From assembly GCA_001683735.1 (NCBI GenBank), contig LUGG01000001.1, forward strand, positions 868,001-932,000: 64,000 bases of DNA, in the 5' to 3' direction. This document shows positions 33,801-46,393 of the stretch, piece by piece. Source of the stretch: Grifola frondosa. Taxonomy: Eukaryota > Basidiomycota > Agaricomycetes > Polyporales > Grifolaceae. The number at the start of each line of letters is the position of its first letter. Positions within the stretch are counted from its first letter, which is position 1. The notes beneath the pieces were generated by a model. It worked only from the letters and a program-made list of their open reading frames with translations, did not search any database and had not been told where the DNA came from. The translations under genes were made by a program, and so were the position numbers.

Positions 33801-36800
33801 CCAAAGTCCGTAGGCGTAGACGGAATTCACCTTGCATCTTCATGAGATCCGTGCGCTTACGTTCTGTGTCTGGGCGCTCGACCTTCAGCACCTGGTCCAG
33901 CGATTGACTTTGAAGACTGCTCCTCGTCATTGTGAAGTTGACAAAGGTGACACGGCTGCAAATATCGGGAGAGAATTCGACCGAGGGGTCCCGGGTCGAC
34001 AGGAACATTGAGAAGGAGGGTGAGAAATCAATGTCTTGATTTCCAAGACGAATAAGAACACGACCTCCCGTCCTTCGAATTTCCCTATTCAGCACAGGAT
34101 TGAGAATAGGATCCAAGTGTTCGACGTCTTGAATCAGCAGAGTATTGCCAAACCGAAGCGCACTCTCTAAGACTTTGAGGAAGGCCTCATCAAGGAAGCT
34201 GGTGACGGTTATCTTTCGGTCCTTGTACTCGTTCATCAAGAAAGTCGTCGCCTGGCCGGTTGGATCAATGATCAAAGGATAGCGGCTGTACCGCTTGAGC
34301 ATGATTGCATTCTCGGTGCATAGGTTGTCCGATGGCAATGACTTCGACTGCCAGCTGAGACGGTCGTCGGCGGTCGATAAGTATTCTGGAAGGGACAACT
34401 CAGTCTTGAATTTGATTGTGGCTTCTCCAAGATGACTTGACCACTCCTGCCACATGACTTCTCGATAGTGCTGATCGAAAAACCCGGCGTATGCCAGAAA
34501 TGCGGCGGATAGGAGAACATCACCGCGATGGTGCCCATCTCGGTATCGAAGGTTCGGCTTCCTGACTCCCATCGTGACTTCTCTGACGACAAGCTCTCGA
34601 GGAGTCTCATGCTACGATCGACCTTGCTCTGAACTCGCTCCATCTCTGTCTTGATCGCTTGAGTCTCCCGGATTAAACCAGCGTACTCCTCCTTGTAGCG
34701 TTCTATGCTGGCCTCCAGCTCGGAAATCATCGTGATAATCATCTTGGCCTGAGCCTTGGTAGCCTCCGCTTGATCCTCGAGTGACTGCACTTCGTTACGT
34801 AGAGGCTCCACTTTGTCCAGGATCTCCGAAAAGCGCACTTGAGCAATCGCCCACTTCACCAGCGGACCACAGGCTTTACTGGCCCGCTGAACGGTTTCGA
34901 AGTTGAAAGATGGTCGACTGAGGAAGTCTTTCTTCATTAGATCGCGTAGCTGTTTGGTCATCTGGTTAACTGTATCAAAGTTTACGATTCTCTGGATGAA
35001 GTCATCGCGACGGATGATACCCTGGACTGTCCGCCAGCTGTCGATCTTATGGCCAAGAAGTGTGCAAACTGATTCCATAGCTAACTTGACGGCCTCAGGG
35101 GGATTCGCCATAGTCCGCACCTCCTGCAAGTGCTGTCGTTTGATGTTCTGGACCGCTGCTTGCGCATCCATGACGGCCGGTTCGGCATCAGCGAGGTCAG
35201 CCATGACAACAGCGCGACGCTGTTCGATATGTCGATCCTGTTCGACGAGAGCGGCCTGAATTTCTATAGACGCAGCTTTCTTCTGCTCCGCTTCTTGTTG
35301 GTCTGCGACCATGCGTTTTAGCTTCTCGTTAGCCTCGGCGTCCTTGGCTTGTAACTGAGAGCGCTTGATCGCAAGACTCTTGCGCAATTCCTCGACTTGG
35401 GTAACAGTATCCTTGAGTTTGTCCAAGCCAACGTGAAGATGACGCTGCTGTTCTTCCAATTCTTCCCGCTTCTCATTATGAAGTCGAACATAATGGTTAA
35501 TGCTGCATGGAATAAGCACAAGGTTCGACATAATAGCAATAGCTATAAACTTACAAGTCGAGATAATGACGCGGTGTCACATAGTTATACCGGCCCTGAC
35601 GACGACTGAGACGTTGATTGACTTGATGAAGTGATTGATGTACATAAACTAGGGCATTGACGACAGCAGTGCGATGAACCGGAGGCATCGACAGTTCACG
35701 GTAGGCGACGGGGAACATGGTGGGTGGGTTATAGGTGGGTAAGTCGAGATCCAGAGTATTCGTGAACTCCAATCCGACTTGGTAGAAGGCTTGATCGGAC
35801 CAATCGCCAAACCAATCCAGAACGCAGCGGTTGAACAAGGCAGGTGAAGTGGCAGCACGAGAAGCTAAGCCATTCTCAGGAGGATTCATCGTGAAAACGA
35901 CGTGAAGATTTTTTGCGACTTGTTGCGTGAACCAACGGTATAGCTCCTCGTGCGAGTCTAACATCAGACCGTCGCGTTGCGAGCCTTCCTTGCATGCCGT
36001 CATCAGGGCGGAATGCTCGTCTCCTTCGAAGAGACCAGGAACTTCAGCATTCGCCAATAGGGTATTCATCCGCTCCAAGAAACCGGAGTCAAGGACATTT
36101 GATTCATCCATAATGAAACAAATCTTTCGCCTTTGCAACCGGCACGACGGAGGACGGTCCTCAGATCTTCATCGAAGTCGTCTCCAGTATATTTGTTTGA
36201 AACTTTGATCTGGAAGATGCTGAGCCCGTTCATCCAGGCTACAAAACGTGACAGCGTGGTCTATGTTTTCCAGTTGAGATTAGTGTTACACTCCTCAAAG
36301 CGAACCAACTAACCAACTAACCTTGCCACTACCACTGACTCCAATCAACAGGAGATGTCCTTGAATCTGACGGAAGACACGATCGATACGCAAAACGTGA
36401 TCCAACACATCATTGAAGAGAACGAGAGGAACATCTAATTCCTCTTCATAGAAGACTCGCAACCGCGCTTTCGTGTACTCGCGGAGCACTTCTCGATCGA
36501 CCGGAATGTAGTTCTTAGAGGTCCAGTTTGAGAACAGAATCGGCCGATTCAACGATTCGTCGCGATTGATGGTAGGGAAATGTTCCATCGCTGCTGAATC
36601 AATGGTCTCGTCAGTCCACCGCTTCTCCTCTTCAGTGACGAGTCGGTCCTGGAATAGACGTAGTGCCTCATGCGCCCACACACGCACAAGTCCTTCCACA
36701 GATAATATCTCCAAAGGCCGGATGGCTTCATAGATACCACGGACCCAGCGCGTAAGCTCACGAGGACTGTAGACGTAGTGGGCCTGGATATCTGTCGTGA

Positions 36801-39800
36801 AACGCTTCTGAGAAGCAAGATACACAGTGACCATTGCATCCGTAAGAGGTTCAGAGTAGGCGCGGAGATTGGGGACCACCTTGAGCAACGCACGATTGTA
36901 GGTTCCATAGATTTGTTTCAATGACAATTCTCCTGGGTAATCCACCATTACCAAGGGAGCATGACGGAGGAACCTGTGGCTAAGGGGAACACGCCCAGGG
37001 TCGGTAGGCGGATTGCAGGCTCCAACGAATTGAATCCGCTCTAGTTTCACCCAGGCCATATCGGTAGTACGCCAATACCCTCCATACTCGACAAGCTGGC
37101 GGATGAACGAAATGACGCGTTGAGTGCCATACTTGTCGGTGGCTGGCAAGTTGATCTCATCGCAGAAGACAACCAGCCAACGGCCAATTTGTATGGGAGC
37201 TAGAATGACCCCATTTGGTGTCTTGCGGTACTCGCAATACTGCTCGAATGTCTTCAAAATCAGATCCGGTGTAGTCGCGCTGGAAAAATTGAGGCCAACG
37301 ACCTCCATATCAGGGAGCTTCCGCAAGGCACTGAACAGTGTCATTGTTTTCCCAGAACCAGGAGGACCGCATAACATGAGCGGCTTGTGTTCTGATAGCC
37401 ACGAGTATAAGACTTCTTCATGGCGAACGGTGTCAATGGTCGGAACGACAACATCGGAGGCTGTCACCGCATGAGACTCGATATCTATGACAGGAACTCT
37501 CGACTGCCAAGCGCTCCATTCCCCGGTGGCGACCTGCACATCGTAGTCGAGGAGAGAACCACCATGAGCCAGAGGCGGAAGGTCGATACCAGTCTGCTTC
37601 CGTAAAAAGTCACCCATCTCGGCACGCAGTTCCAGCCTACCATCTCCGGAAAATGCCCAGATGATGTTAACCAGTAGTCTCTTTGTCACATATTGTTCGA
37701 CTCGATCTGCCGTGAGCGGGAAATCCGGGTGCTGATTGTTGTATTCAATGACATTTCGGACAGTCTTGTTGATTAGCGAGAACAATGTGTTAAGCGCGCG
37801 AGTGATCGTATAATCCATGATGTGCTCGATCGACTCGGCGTAGTGGAGAGCGGAGGAGACAAGATCGTCATTGCCGAAGTGAGGCTCAAGGATAGTGGCC
37901 ACCTGCTGTTGCGTGATCAAGTTCGCAGATACTGCGGTGTCTGTAGCTAGGGCATCAGGACGGCGACCCAGTACATCCATTGCTTCATCGTCTTCAGCGT
38001 CCAGGGGAACCGAAGCCAAAGTGTCGAGATAATGGCGGTATACCATAGCGGGTTCGATGACATCTTCACTAAACCAAATCATACCACAACGACTGACCGT
38101 TGCAAGAGTAGCATACTTGAGATGTTCTACTTCGAACATGATCCGGACATTCGGAGGAAGGTTCAAACGTTCACCATTAGGAAGAGTTAGCAACTTGTTG
38201 TCGTCGAGGACACTTTCGATCACACGAAATTAGAATATGAAGGCATTTACACTGTGCCATACAAACATACCTATTCAAATTCTCGACCCACTCCGGATCG
38301 ACATCGCCATCAAAGATAATCCAATGCCTCTTTCCGCTTTCGCCACGGACATCATCGACAATCTTACGCAGGGTGTGAGTGAACAGCCCGTCGTTCCATT
38401 CACGTGTCGTAGGGTCAAGAGTACCATAGAGGGCGTCCTTGTGCATGGCTTTAGGATCGATGACATACGAAACTCCCTCGACGCCATCAAGCCGTTCAAG
38501 GGCAGCCAGGAGAACCTGCCAGGCGTTGCTCTTTCCACTGCCAGACGGACCAACCATCATGAGACCGTGTTGAATCTTCTGAATCTGATAGAGCTGTAAA
38601 ATCTTGGATGTCCATCGTTCTCCCTCGACCAGACGTCGTTCAGCGCAAACCTTGCTGATCTGCTCCCGCAGGGCATCCAAGTTGACAGGAACATAATCAG
38701 TGCCAGGAAACACATCCGCCAAGAGACTGTGCGAAATAATAGAATAAGTATCTCCTGCGAGACCTATCCAGACGCCGACATACCTAGTCAAAAGCGGGAC
38801 GTCATCCGCCACCAGTTTGGGGACAATAGTTTCGGTGACACTTTGAATGAGGATGACCTGTTCAGAGACAGCATCCGAAAGACCGCCGGCGTCAAGACCT
38901 TCCTCTGAATCTTCTGCAGCTCGCGTCTCCTGTAGGCGTTCACGTTTGAGAATACCAGCGCTAGCCAGGACAGCCTTGAGTGCTCGGAGACCAAAGTCGT
39001 AGTGAGGTTGAGGAGAAAGCTGCTCATCGCATAGGTTGAAGAAAGGCACAATCTTCGAGGCGAGAGATTCGGCCGTGCGGAAGCCTTGCGAGAACAACAT
39101 GACTTGTGCGATTAACTCCCGGTCAGGACGAGTCATTGCCATCCTGCAGATTCAATCAACGTCGACTGCAGGGCAACAACAAAAGGCACACTCACGGTCG
39201 GAACAATTTTGTCAAATTCGGAGGCAACTGAGATCGACCGGCGTAATTTGGATTCGTGGTGATGAATATACCTACATCACATCAGTGAGCATTTGTGAAG
39301 TTACATTTATTGCAAGGGAGAACCAGTACCCATATTCTTATTGAGCTTGACGTTTTTACCGACCAACTCGATCTCAGTGTTGGGGTTCTTGACGAGAGTA
39401 GCAAGGCCCTGTTGAATACTCTGCACTTGCTGAGATACGGCACTCAAAATACGTTCCTCAAGACGATTGAACTCGTCGAAACATCCCCAAGCACCGACTT
39501 GGCAGAGACCAACAAAGATACGTCCCATAGCCTGGAAGTCAAACGTTTCATCGCAGCAGAATACCAACACAAAGCGACCAAGTTGCACGCCGAGAGCCTT
39601 GACTGATTCGGTTTTACCTAAAATTAATGTTGTTATACAATTCGATCTTGGCGGGACACCAATAAGACACACCTGTGCCTGCTGGACCGAACGGAGAACC
39701 ACCCAGCTGATTGTCCAAAGCTTGAGTCAGCGTCAGGTAACATTTGTCCGTGAGAGGTGTCTGTACGAGTCGATCTGGAACTCCAAGGTACTCCCAGCCA

Positions 39801-42347
39801 TATGGGAACGATGCATCCGCAACCCTTATTGCGAGTCTGTCCAACGGATTCTCCAAGCTGCGATTGAGGTAGAAGCGCATCTGATATAGCCATGAAAACG
39901 CTCTGTTGTCAGACACATGCTGTTGGATGAGCATGCGTGTAACATCACGTTGATGCACGAGCTCTGTGATAAGATGCTCGCACTTCCGTCGAGTGACAGG
40001 CGTCAACTCGGTCAACACGACATCCGCCAGGAGGTCCAGACCTTGTCGAATAGTGTCAAGGGATCCGTCCAACGCTTGAGAGTTCTCCAATGCGCCATCA
40101 ACAGAGGCAGTCCAAGCGACCTGGACCGCGAGGGTAACAAGTTGTGCTGGATATTTTTCCAACCATGCCATGAACTGATCTTGTGGTAACGGCGCAATAG
40201 TACCGTAGAATGTCTGAAGCTCCACAACCGCATCACAAAGCAGCTGTGCAAGAGACACTCGCATCTCCGCTTCCAATTTGCTCAACCAGTCGTTGATCTT
40301 GGGGTAGTCCTTGAGCAAGATGGGGTCCTTGAATCTCACCTCTTCTCCCTCCCGTGATGCCATGCCCTGGATCTGGGTCAACTCGTCATCTAACATGATG
40401 GTAGAGATGCCAGCAAACATCTTCTTGAGATGTTTCATGATACGCAGGATCTCTTTGCTGTTACCCGATTATTTCAAGGAGATCCTCGTCACCGACGAAG
40501 TAGAACCTGGGGAATGATGCACGTTCCCGTTCCAAGTACTCTCCAAGTGCTTTCTGGATCTTGTTCAGCAAATCGGCGAGACGCTCCAGAGACTTCTGGA
40601 TGCCCTGAATGTTCATGACGTCGATGACGAAGGGGGATTTGTATACTTTCTTCATGACGGCAAGGAACTCCGCGTTGATATTCTGGAACCGTGCTGTCTC
40701 GACTGGCAGCAGATGTTTAATGTCGGCGCTGCCGGAGAAGATACCTTCCAGATACACCCACTGTCGTTGTACGTCAATCCAGACATCTGAGACAGCAGTC
40801 AGCATTATTGATTAAGTAGCAGCGATACGCTACTTACCGAAAAGAACGTGGATACGGTTCAGTTTCTCCTCCCATGAACCGGCCTATGATGAGGGTTAGT
40901 AAATCTGGTATTAGACGGTTCGCAGCACTTGCCTCCTCTTCGAAGACTGTGACACAAAAAAACATTTACTCGAATACTTAGCTTGGACAAAAGTCGACGT
41001 ACCTTTGTAGTACGGAGAGAGTTTCATGGCAACGAGAGAATTGAGATTCTCACTGCACTTGTTGAACAGATCGTCCCAGCCTCTGCGAAGAACGTGAGTG
41101 CACTAGTTGCCACAAGAACTGATCTAATAGCCTACCGAATCAGGCGACACTTATTCTGATAGTTCACAAGATCAAGGGTATAATTGGTCCATACTTCCTT
41201 AACTTGCTTAATATATTCCTCTAGAGCCATCTATATTACTGGTGAGTTGGATCTTTATGGTTCGACGCATCGGAAACATACCTCTCCTTGGGCTTGAATG
41301 ATGACTTCTTTGATCAGACTCTCATTCTTCCGAAGGTCCATGTCGTATACATGACCAAGCGTCATCCTTCGATCCATTAGCTGGAACTAGCAGAGCGTAG
41401 ATGTAGGACTCACAATGTCAAACTTATCTGTGCGGGTACTCTCAACACTTTGAACAATTGTTTCCAGTGCCGATCTTGCAGGGCTTCCGATTTCAGCTCG
41501 GAGATGAGCGAGTTAGACTTCAGAAGACTGCGCAGCTGGTCCTGGACATATTCAAATGCAGCATACTGTCTCATTCTTGTCGGCATGTCCTTCGTGGACG
41601 TGAGCAACCCGTCGATCTGCTGCCTCAGCTTTCTCGGTTGTACGGTGGCCCACGCCATCTCCCGCAATTCACCAATCTGGCTCCATACTCCGGACAGCGC
41701 AGTCCATACAGCCTTCAGGTCTCTAAGCTCCTCGAATATAGGTTCAAGACGCGTGTGACGGATGAGCTCCAAGTCAAGAGCTTCTTTCGCCCTGCATACG
41801 AGGTCGTATTCTTCCTGCACGCGAGTGAGTTTGCCTTCGAACACGTTAATTGCATTTAGGGCCGTGTCGGCGCGCATGTTGCCTTGTACGGGACGTGTCT
41901 GCTCCCATTCCTGCATGATGTCGTTTATCTTGTTCTCGACGATCTTGTCCTCGGCTACAATCTTCAGCTGAAGGCCGGCTATAGGAAGACGTGATATATA
42001 TCATTACAGGCGCGTCTGCACATACAAAGCGGCACTCACATAGCTGCTCCTGAATAGAGTCATTCTTCCGCTTCAGAATTTCATTATATGCACTCCATTC
42101 TCCTCTAAGTTGATCGCTGTAAAGCCAATCATCCGGAAATTGGTATCTAAAACGTTCCAAAGTCTTCTCTCCGCCTGCGCAGAGCTCAATCATAGGTCCC
42201 CATGTTTTAGTCTTGCGTTTCAGGTCTTGGACGAAAGTGATGAATGTGACCGCAGCCGCGGTGGATGAGTTGGAAGGTGCCAACAACTGGGAGCACAATT
42301 ATGAGAGATTTCTACGTGTTGTGCAAGTGAATAAGGTATACCTCCAT
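30893..42347 (-). CDS. dhc2: Cytoplasmic dynein heavy chain, C-terminal motor half (Dhc2 type)
   Basis: Motor of minus-end-directed microtubule transport. The product, about 3,450 residues, begins with [10 protein letters not shown] and enters the family sequence at [20 protein letters not shown], inside the tail; the roughly 1,000-residue N-terminal dimerisation and intermediate-chain region is absent. The whole motor follows: linker, AAA1 with GPAGTGKTES (about 39.65 kb) and [15 protein letters not shown]2 GPSGSGKS (about 38.55 kb), AAA3 GPPGSGKT (about 37.36 kb), AAA4 GVSGSGK (about 36.33 kb), the coiled-coil stalk and microtubule-binding tip (34.6-35.5 kb), AAA5-6 and a C-terminal domain ending [10 protein letters not shown]. 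Exon 1 is only ATGGAG (42347-42342), then a 55-base intron. More than 15 introns. Two single-base breaks: one missing near 34523-34524 (before [14 protein letters not shown]) and one extra at 40464-40466 (IIG/NSKEI). The split matches what is described for agaricomycetes. Confidence 0.93.
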
Positions 42348-42529
42348 GGTTGTCGACACTGCAGTGAAGAGGCAACGCGACGCGTCGTTCGGGTAAGAGG
42401 TCGATCGGCAATTGCCGTCATTCCTCGCATGTGCAATCCAAGCCTTCTCTCCAACCATTGCGGCGCATACCATTTCACAACACACACACCCTTTCCTCTT
42501 TCCTTGACCCTCATTTCGCATCGCCCAGC
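42348..42529. promoter_or_regulatory. Shared divergent promoter, dynein dhc2 / SmE
   Basis: Only 182 bases separate the two start codons, so both promoters and 5' leaders must fit here. The SmE side has a CA/CT-rich tract (cacacacaccctttcctctttcc, 42478-42500) just upstream of its ATG, a common leader type in fungal housekeeping genes. No TATA box is obvious. Confidence 0.6.
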
Positions 42530-43142
42530 ATGTCTGGCCGTCAACAGCGTGTAATGGTCCAGCCCATCGTGAGTCTACTGTGTCTTCTAACCATCAGCCA
42601 GTCCTAAACGGTGTACCGCATGCACTAGAATGTCATCTTCAAAAATCTTCAGCAGGTCAGCTCATTATGTTTCCAAGATTGCCTCCGCTAATATATCGTT
42701 CTTGCAGCGAACGAAAGTTGTGATCTGGCTATACGACAACATTGAGATGCGTATCGAGGGGCGAATCATTGTGCGTGTTCCAAATCACCCTGAACACACT
42801 CGGCGTTGAACACCAGCTTCGATGAAGGCAATCGATGCTTCACGTCGTGGAACCTGATGTACAATCAGTGTCCAAGGCTATTTTGCTGTTCCCCATTCTC
42901 CGCTTCTCTGCCGTTGTCGTTGTGGACCTCGCTCACATGCTCCCTCGACCCAGGGTTTCGATGAATTCATGAACGTAGTGATAGACGAGGCTGCTGAGGT
43001 CTTTGTGAAGGATGCAAAGCCCCGGAGAGAACTCGGTGCGCTTTTTCTGACACTTGATGCGAGCCATTCTAAGCCGTTTGTTTATTCAGGTCGGATATTG
43101 CTGAAGGGGGACAATATCACGCTTATCCAACAAGTGGTATGA
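42530..43142 (+). CDS. SME1: Small nuclear ribonucleoprotein E (SmE)
   Basis: Core subunit of the heptameric Sm ring on spliceosomal U1, U2, U4 and U5 snRNAs. Five exons encode a protein of about 87 residues: [13 protein letters not shown] / NVIFKNLQQ / [20 protein letters not shown] / [20 protein letters not shown] / [17 protein letters not shown]. The Sm1 motif ([20 protein letters not shown]) and Sm2 motif ([14 protein letters not shown]) are complete. Length is normal for the family. Introns are 50-120 bases with regular GT-AG borders. All joins are in frame, making this one of the undamaged genes of the window. Divergent from the dynein gene and convergent with PEX10. Confidence 0.95.
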
Positions 43143-43287
43143 TCTACATTTTGCCAGTAGTTTCTTGTAAAAGTGTGCGAGTGGCGTGCGCACATGTTGT
43201 ATGGTCTTGCTGTGGTTTACCTGTCTTCGATGCTATCCATATTCCTCAATCAATCGTATTGGGTATCGGGCTCTACAACAACATTGT

Positions 43288-44548
43288 TTAAAGATTGTAA
43301 ATTGGTAGCAACGACGTAAGGTTCAGCGATTGTCGACAGAGAGGGCACTCCGGCTGACGATCGGATTCAGTTCATGTTGTCGACACCTCCGATATTTGGT
43401 ACTCACCTTTTCCCTCGCCCAGCCTACTATACAATTCCAACAAAACAGGTGCCCACATTCTGTTGCACAACTTGCTGTGCGCTCTTCCAAACAGAGCGTG
43501 CAACTTCGGCCAGCCCGTACGGCTGGCGGAATCTGCGCTATGTTCAAGATTGTCCTCTCATCGTCCTCAGCAGCTAATGGTGGTGCTTCTTCATCTACAG
43601 GTTCAAGCATCGAAGCGACCGACCGATCGTCAATGAAGATGTCGTCAAAGTCGTCGGCCGCTTGTTTCTCTTTCGAGCTCGCCAAACGTTCTGCGGCGTT
43701 CTGTGAAGCGCGAGACCGAAGGGAACTTATCAAGCGATAGATAAGTCGTACGCTCAAAAGGATCCCCAACAATGAGTAAGATGGCGGTCGCGTATTTGGA
43801 TCCTCGGGAATTGATGAAATCTGCAAGCAGTCAAAATTCAAACGGCGAAAACAATACATCCTAACGTTATCACGCACATATCGCATCCCAAGCACTCTCT
43901 TGGTAAGATTATAATAGGTTCCCCTCAGGTAGAAGATCGCCAGATTGATTTCGGATAGTACTTCCAGCACGGTGGGCAACTTGCGCACGATGGAACCCGC
44001 CCAAGATGACTGAGAGAGCACAGAGCCCCATCTCGAGAGCAAGTAGGAAGGCAATGTTGGCAGGAGAATGAAGGCAATTCTTGCACGTCGTGAAGGTGGT
44101 CTCTCGGTATGAATTGAGTGCAACCAAATGTCGGTGTATTCTTCACCAAACGTCTGCGTCCCTAAGAGCAACATCACAGATTCAACAACCTCCGATTCTA
44201 CAGTGAAATTGCGAGGGCTCACCACGGCCGATGGTCAATCCATAGTACAAGAGCTTCACGGTCAACTCGACCTCCTTTTCCCAACGAGTCAACCACCGTG
44301 TCCCTACAATAGCATTCAACGCACGACAGCGATTATTTTAAACGGAGTACGCTCACCTAGCCAAGACCGCAGTACGCCATCGGCCTGCTCTCGCAACGAA
44401 GACACTTGGAACAAATCCCGCTGGTTTGAGCGAACTGTACATGACGCACTGTGATAAATCGCGCGGCACTTCACATCATACTGAACACAGACACACTGAT
44501 CTGAGCTTGCTGAGCCTGGGGAAAAGAAGGTAGCGGAATAGTCGTCAT
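43288..44548 (-). CDS. PEX10: Peroxisome biogenesis factor 10 (RING E3 ligase)
   Basis: Pex10 forms, with Pex2 and Pex12, the peroxisomal membrane ubiquitin ligase that recycles the import receptor Pex5. The start at 44548 gives MTTIPLPSFPQAQQAQIIRS and then NQRDLFQVSSLREQADGVLR, the characteristic N-terminus. Exons continue through TQTFGEEYTDIW and hydrophobic segments (IAFILLPTLPSYLLSRWG; SYSLLGILLSVRLIYRLISS), with an acidic linker. The C-terminal RING finger is CTLCLEERTASCATECGHLF then CWNCI, and the last exon supplies ECPLCRQSL, completing the zinc ligands. It ends LPIYNL at 43288. About six introns, all in frame. Divergent from MGR2, 129 bases apart. Confidence 0.93.
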
Positions 44549-44677
44549 GATGTATACCACCCGCGAAGTCCAACTCAAGGATGCCGGTCGACGTGAGAGA
44601 AGAGGCGCCCACGACTCGCAGAAGAGCTTCGGCAAACCTGACTTCAGTTTCAATCAAACACTCATTCGACCCCTACA
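44549..44677. promoter_or_regulatory. Shared divergent promoter, PEX10 / MGR2
   Basis: 129 bases between the two start codons. Both genes serve organelle biogenesis. No TATA-like element stands out. Confidence 0.5.
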
Positions 44678-45211
44678 ATGGCCGCAGTTCAACAGCGAGG
44701 TCCACAAGGGCCGACCGTCTGGCAAAAACGTACGCCGCTCTTTCTGGTTCTGATTGTACCTTTCTCATAGATGTCCAATGCAGTGAAGTACGACAGTGAA
44801 TTTACCCAATCGTAAATGAATGCTGAGCGGCTTGTCCAGGATGGGTGCTGTCATGGGTGCGGGCGTTGGCCTCACTATTGGCTTCATCTTCGGTAGTTTC
44901 AGCATCCTGAGGTATGTCCTCGTGCAGTGGGAATGCCACAATTGTTCACGTTCTCTTCAGAGGAGGTGCAGGTCCTCGGGGAGTACTGCCTACACTATCT
45001 CAGTATATGCTGAGCAGCGCAGCGACATTTTCCTTCTTCCTCGCCATTGGTTCGGTGCGTATATCGCTGTAATGTCACTCGATGCATCACTGAAGATCAT
45101 TACTCTTAGGTCATCCGGAATGACGGTGCGCTCCCCCACACCTTGAAGCAGCACGGTTGCAGCTTGCATCACCCCTCGTGCGATCAAGGGCAGAGGGTTT
45201 CGCTGCGATGA
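44678..45211 (+). CDS. MGR2: Mitochondrial inner-membrane protein Mgr2 (ROMO1 family)
   Basis: Mgr2 is a small two-helix subunit of the TIM23 translocase that controls lateral release of precursors. Exon 1 (from 44678) gives MAAVQQRGPQGPTVWQK. The core exon reads MGAVMGAGVGLTIGFIFGSF then SILR, and the next GGAGPRGVLPTLSQYMLSSA and ATFSFFLAIGS, with both Gly-rich helices typical of the family. The last exon adds VIRNDGALPHTLKQHG and a longer Cys/His-containing tail than usual, ending at 45211. Exon 1 to exon 2 is one base out of phase with the splice sites at 44737 and about 44837; an additional A in the five-A run just before the donor would fix it. Other models (an extra small exon) are possible. 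The core identification rests on the helices and is secure. Confidence 0.82.
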
Positions 45212-45620
45212 GAGCAAGATGGCTCGACGAGAAGACGCGGGAGCGTAAATGACGCGTAGTCTTTGTGTGATCGACGCTTAAAATTCATAGGCAAGTGCAT
45301 CCGATGACATTGGAGCTACGAATGAGTTGACAAAATGTGCAACATCGCCAGTGTGTATCTTTCATGCCCCGTGTACCTTCACATTAGTACCAGTACAACA
45401 GTTTATTCATGACATTGTCCTACATGGCCCCCTCCTGCGACGTCAAGTCTGGGAGCGTGTATCATGGCAGGTGTGATAGACGTGACAACAGTGTAAATCG
45501 TGGACATAGATCGATCAAGTGCTCCACGGGAGTCGACCGGATCCTTAGTCTAAGAAGATGTGATAAGAACAAGTCATTTGGCAAGTTATTCAAAGTGCGT
45601 ACCGCTATCGTGAACCCCGT
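45212..45620. other. Convergent gap, no gene seen
   Basis: 409 bases between the stop codons of MGR2 and the disordered-protein gene. It should hold two 3' ends. Nothing else recognised. Confidence 0.45.
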
Positions 45621-46381
45621 TCACGGATCTTTGTGCGTCATCCTATCCCAGTATGTCTGCAGCCTGCTGCTGTATGATCGAACCGAACGAAGGCTGCTGG
45701 AGGACTTGACGGAACGAAGGCTACATGCTCCGTCACCGTAGACTTGCCTCTGCCGCGGTGGCGTCTCCCACAACGGGAACGGCCAGAGATTGCGGGACGC
45801 TCTGGTGCAGCAGGTGCCTTCGTCGACCCGAACAGCCACCTGAATAAAGAAAACCTCGTTCTCTCCTCCTTTTCCGCAACGGGGGCAATGGAAGCGACGG
45901 GAGACTCCGGCTCGAACTCGTCCTCGTAGTGGATCGTAGGCATGTCGAGAAACTTGACTGAGGGCGGGGATCGTCGCGTCTTCGTCTTGATAGAAGTACC
46001 GGATGACAGGATCGATTTCGCCGGGGCAGGCTTCGATCGTGAAGATGTAGTAGAGGAAACTGATCCCGAACGCTGCCTCACTGGCCTCGGAGGGGCCACC
46101 ACCCCACGGTCACTTGTGGACCCCAGAACTGCGATGCTCTTGTCTGAAGACTTGGATGGACTCATACGGATGACGGATGACCAGAACGACCGCTCGGAGT
46201 CACTGTCGGACTTCACGGGCTGATGATTATGATCTTCTGTGATCCAACCATCGCCATAGGTAAGGGTCGCTGAGGAGACGAAGGGAATCTCCGGCATTTC
46301 GTCCAGCTCCGATACCGAGTCCAACGACGACGAGAAATCATCATCCATAGCGTCAGGAGTGGGTGGCGTCTGAAAATTGGT
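45621..46381 (-). CDS. Unrecognised disordered Ser-rich protein
   Basis: Single open frame from an ATG at 46381 (MTNFQTPPTPDAMDDDFSSS). The protein is acidic and Ser-rich at the start, then basic, with KSILSSGTSIKTKTRRSPPS and VKFLDMPTIHYEDEFEPE, a segment that looks conserved, and ends near FSLFRWLFGSTKAP. No domain recognised; probably a soluble, phosphorylated regulatory protein. After PERPAISG the frame changes character to Arg/Gly-rich and stops at 45638. One more C at 45781-45784 would instead give PFPLWETPPRQRQVYGDGAC and then SLRSVKSSSSLRSVRSYSSR, ending at 45621, which matches the composition of the rest better. I give the limits of this second reading. Confidence 0.6.
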
Positions 46382-46393
46382 CATGAAGACCAC

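Noticed and set aside
30893..42347. Reading the dynein gene as a truncated pseudogene
   Set aside because: All motor elements and the C-terminus are conserved over 11 kb, a start with splice sites exists, and agaricomycetes are known to divide this protein.
30893..42347. A Ustilago-type split, with ATPase and microtubule-binding parts in different genes
   Set aside because: P-loops AAA1-AAA4 and the stalk are all in this gene; the cut lies in the tail.
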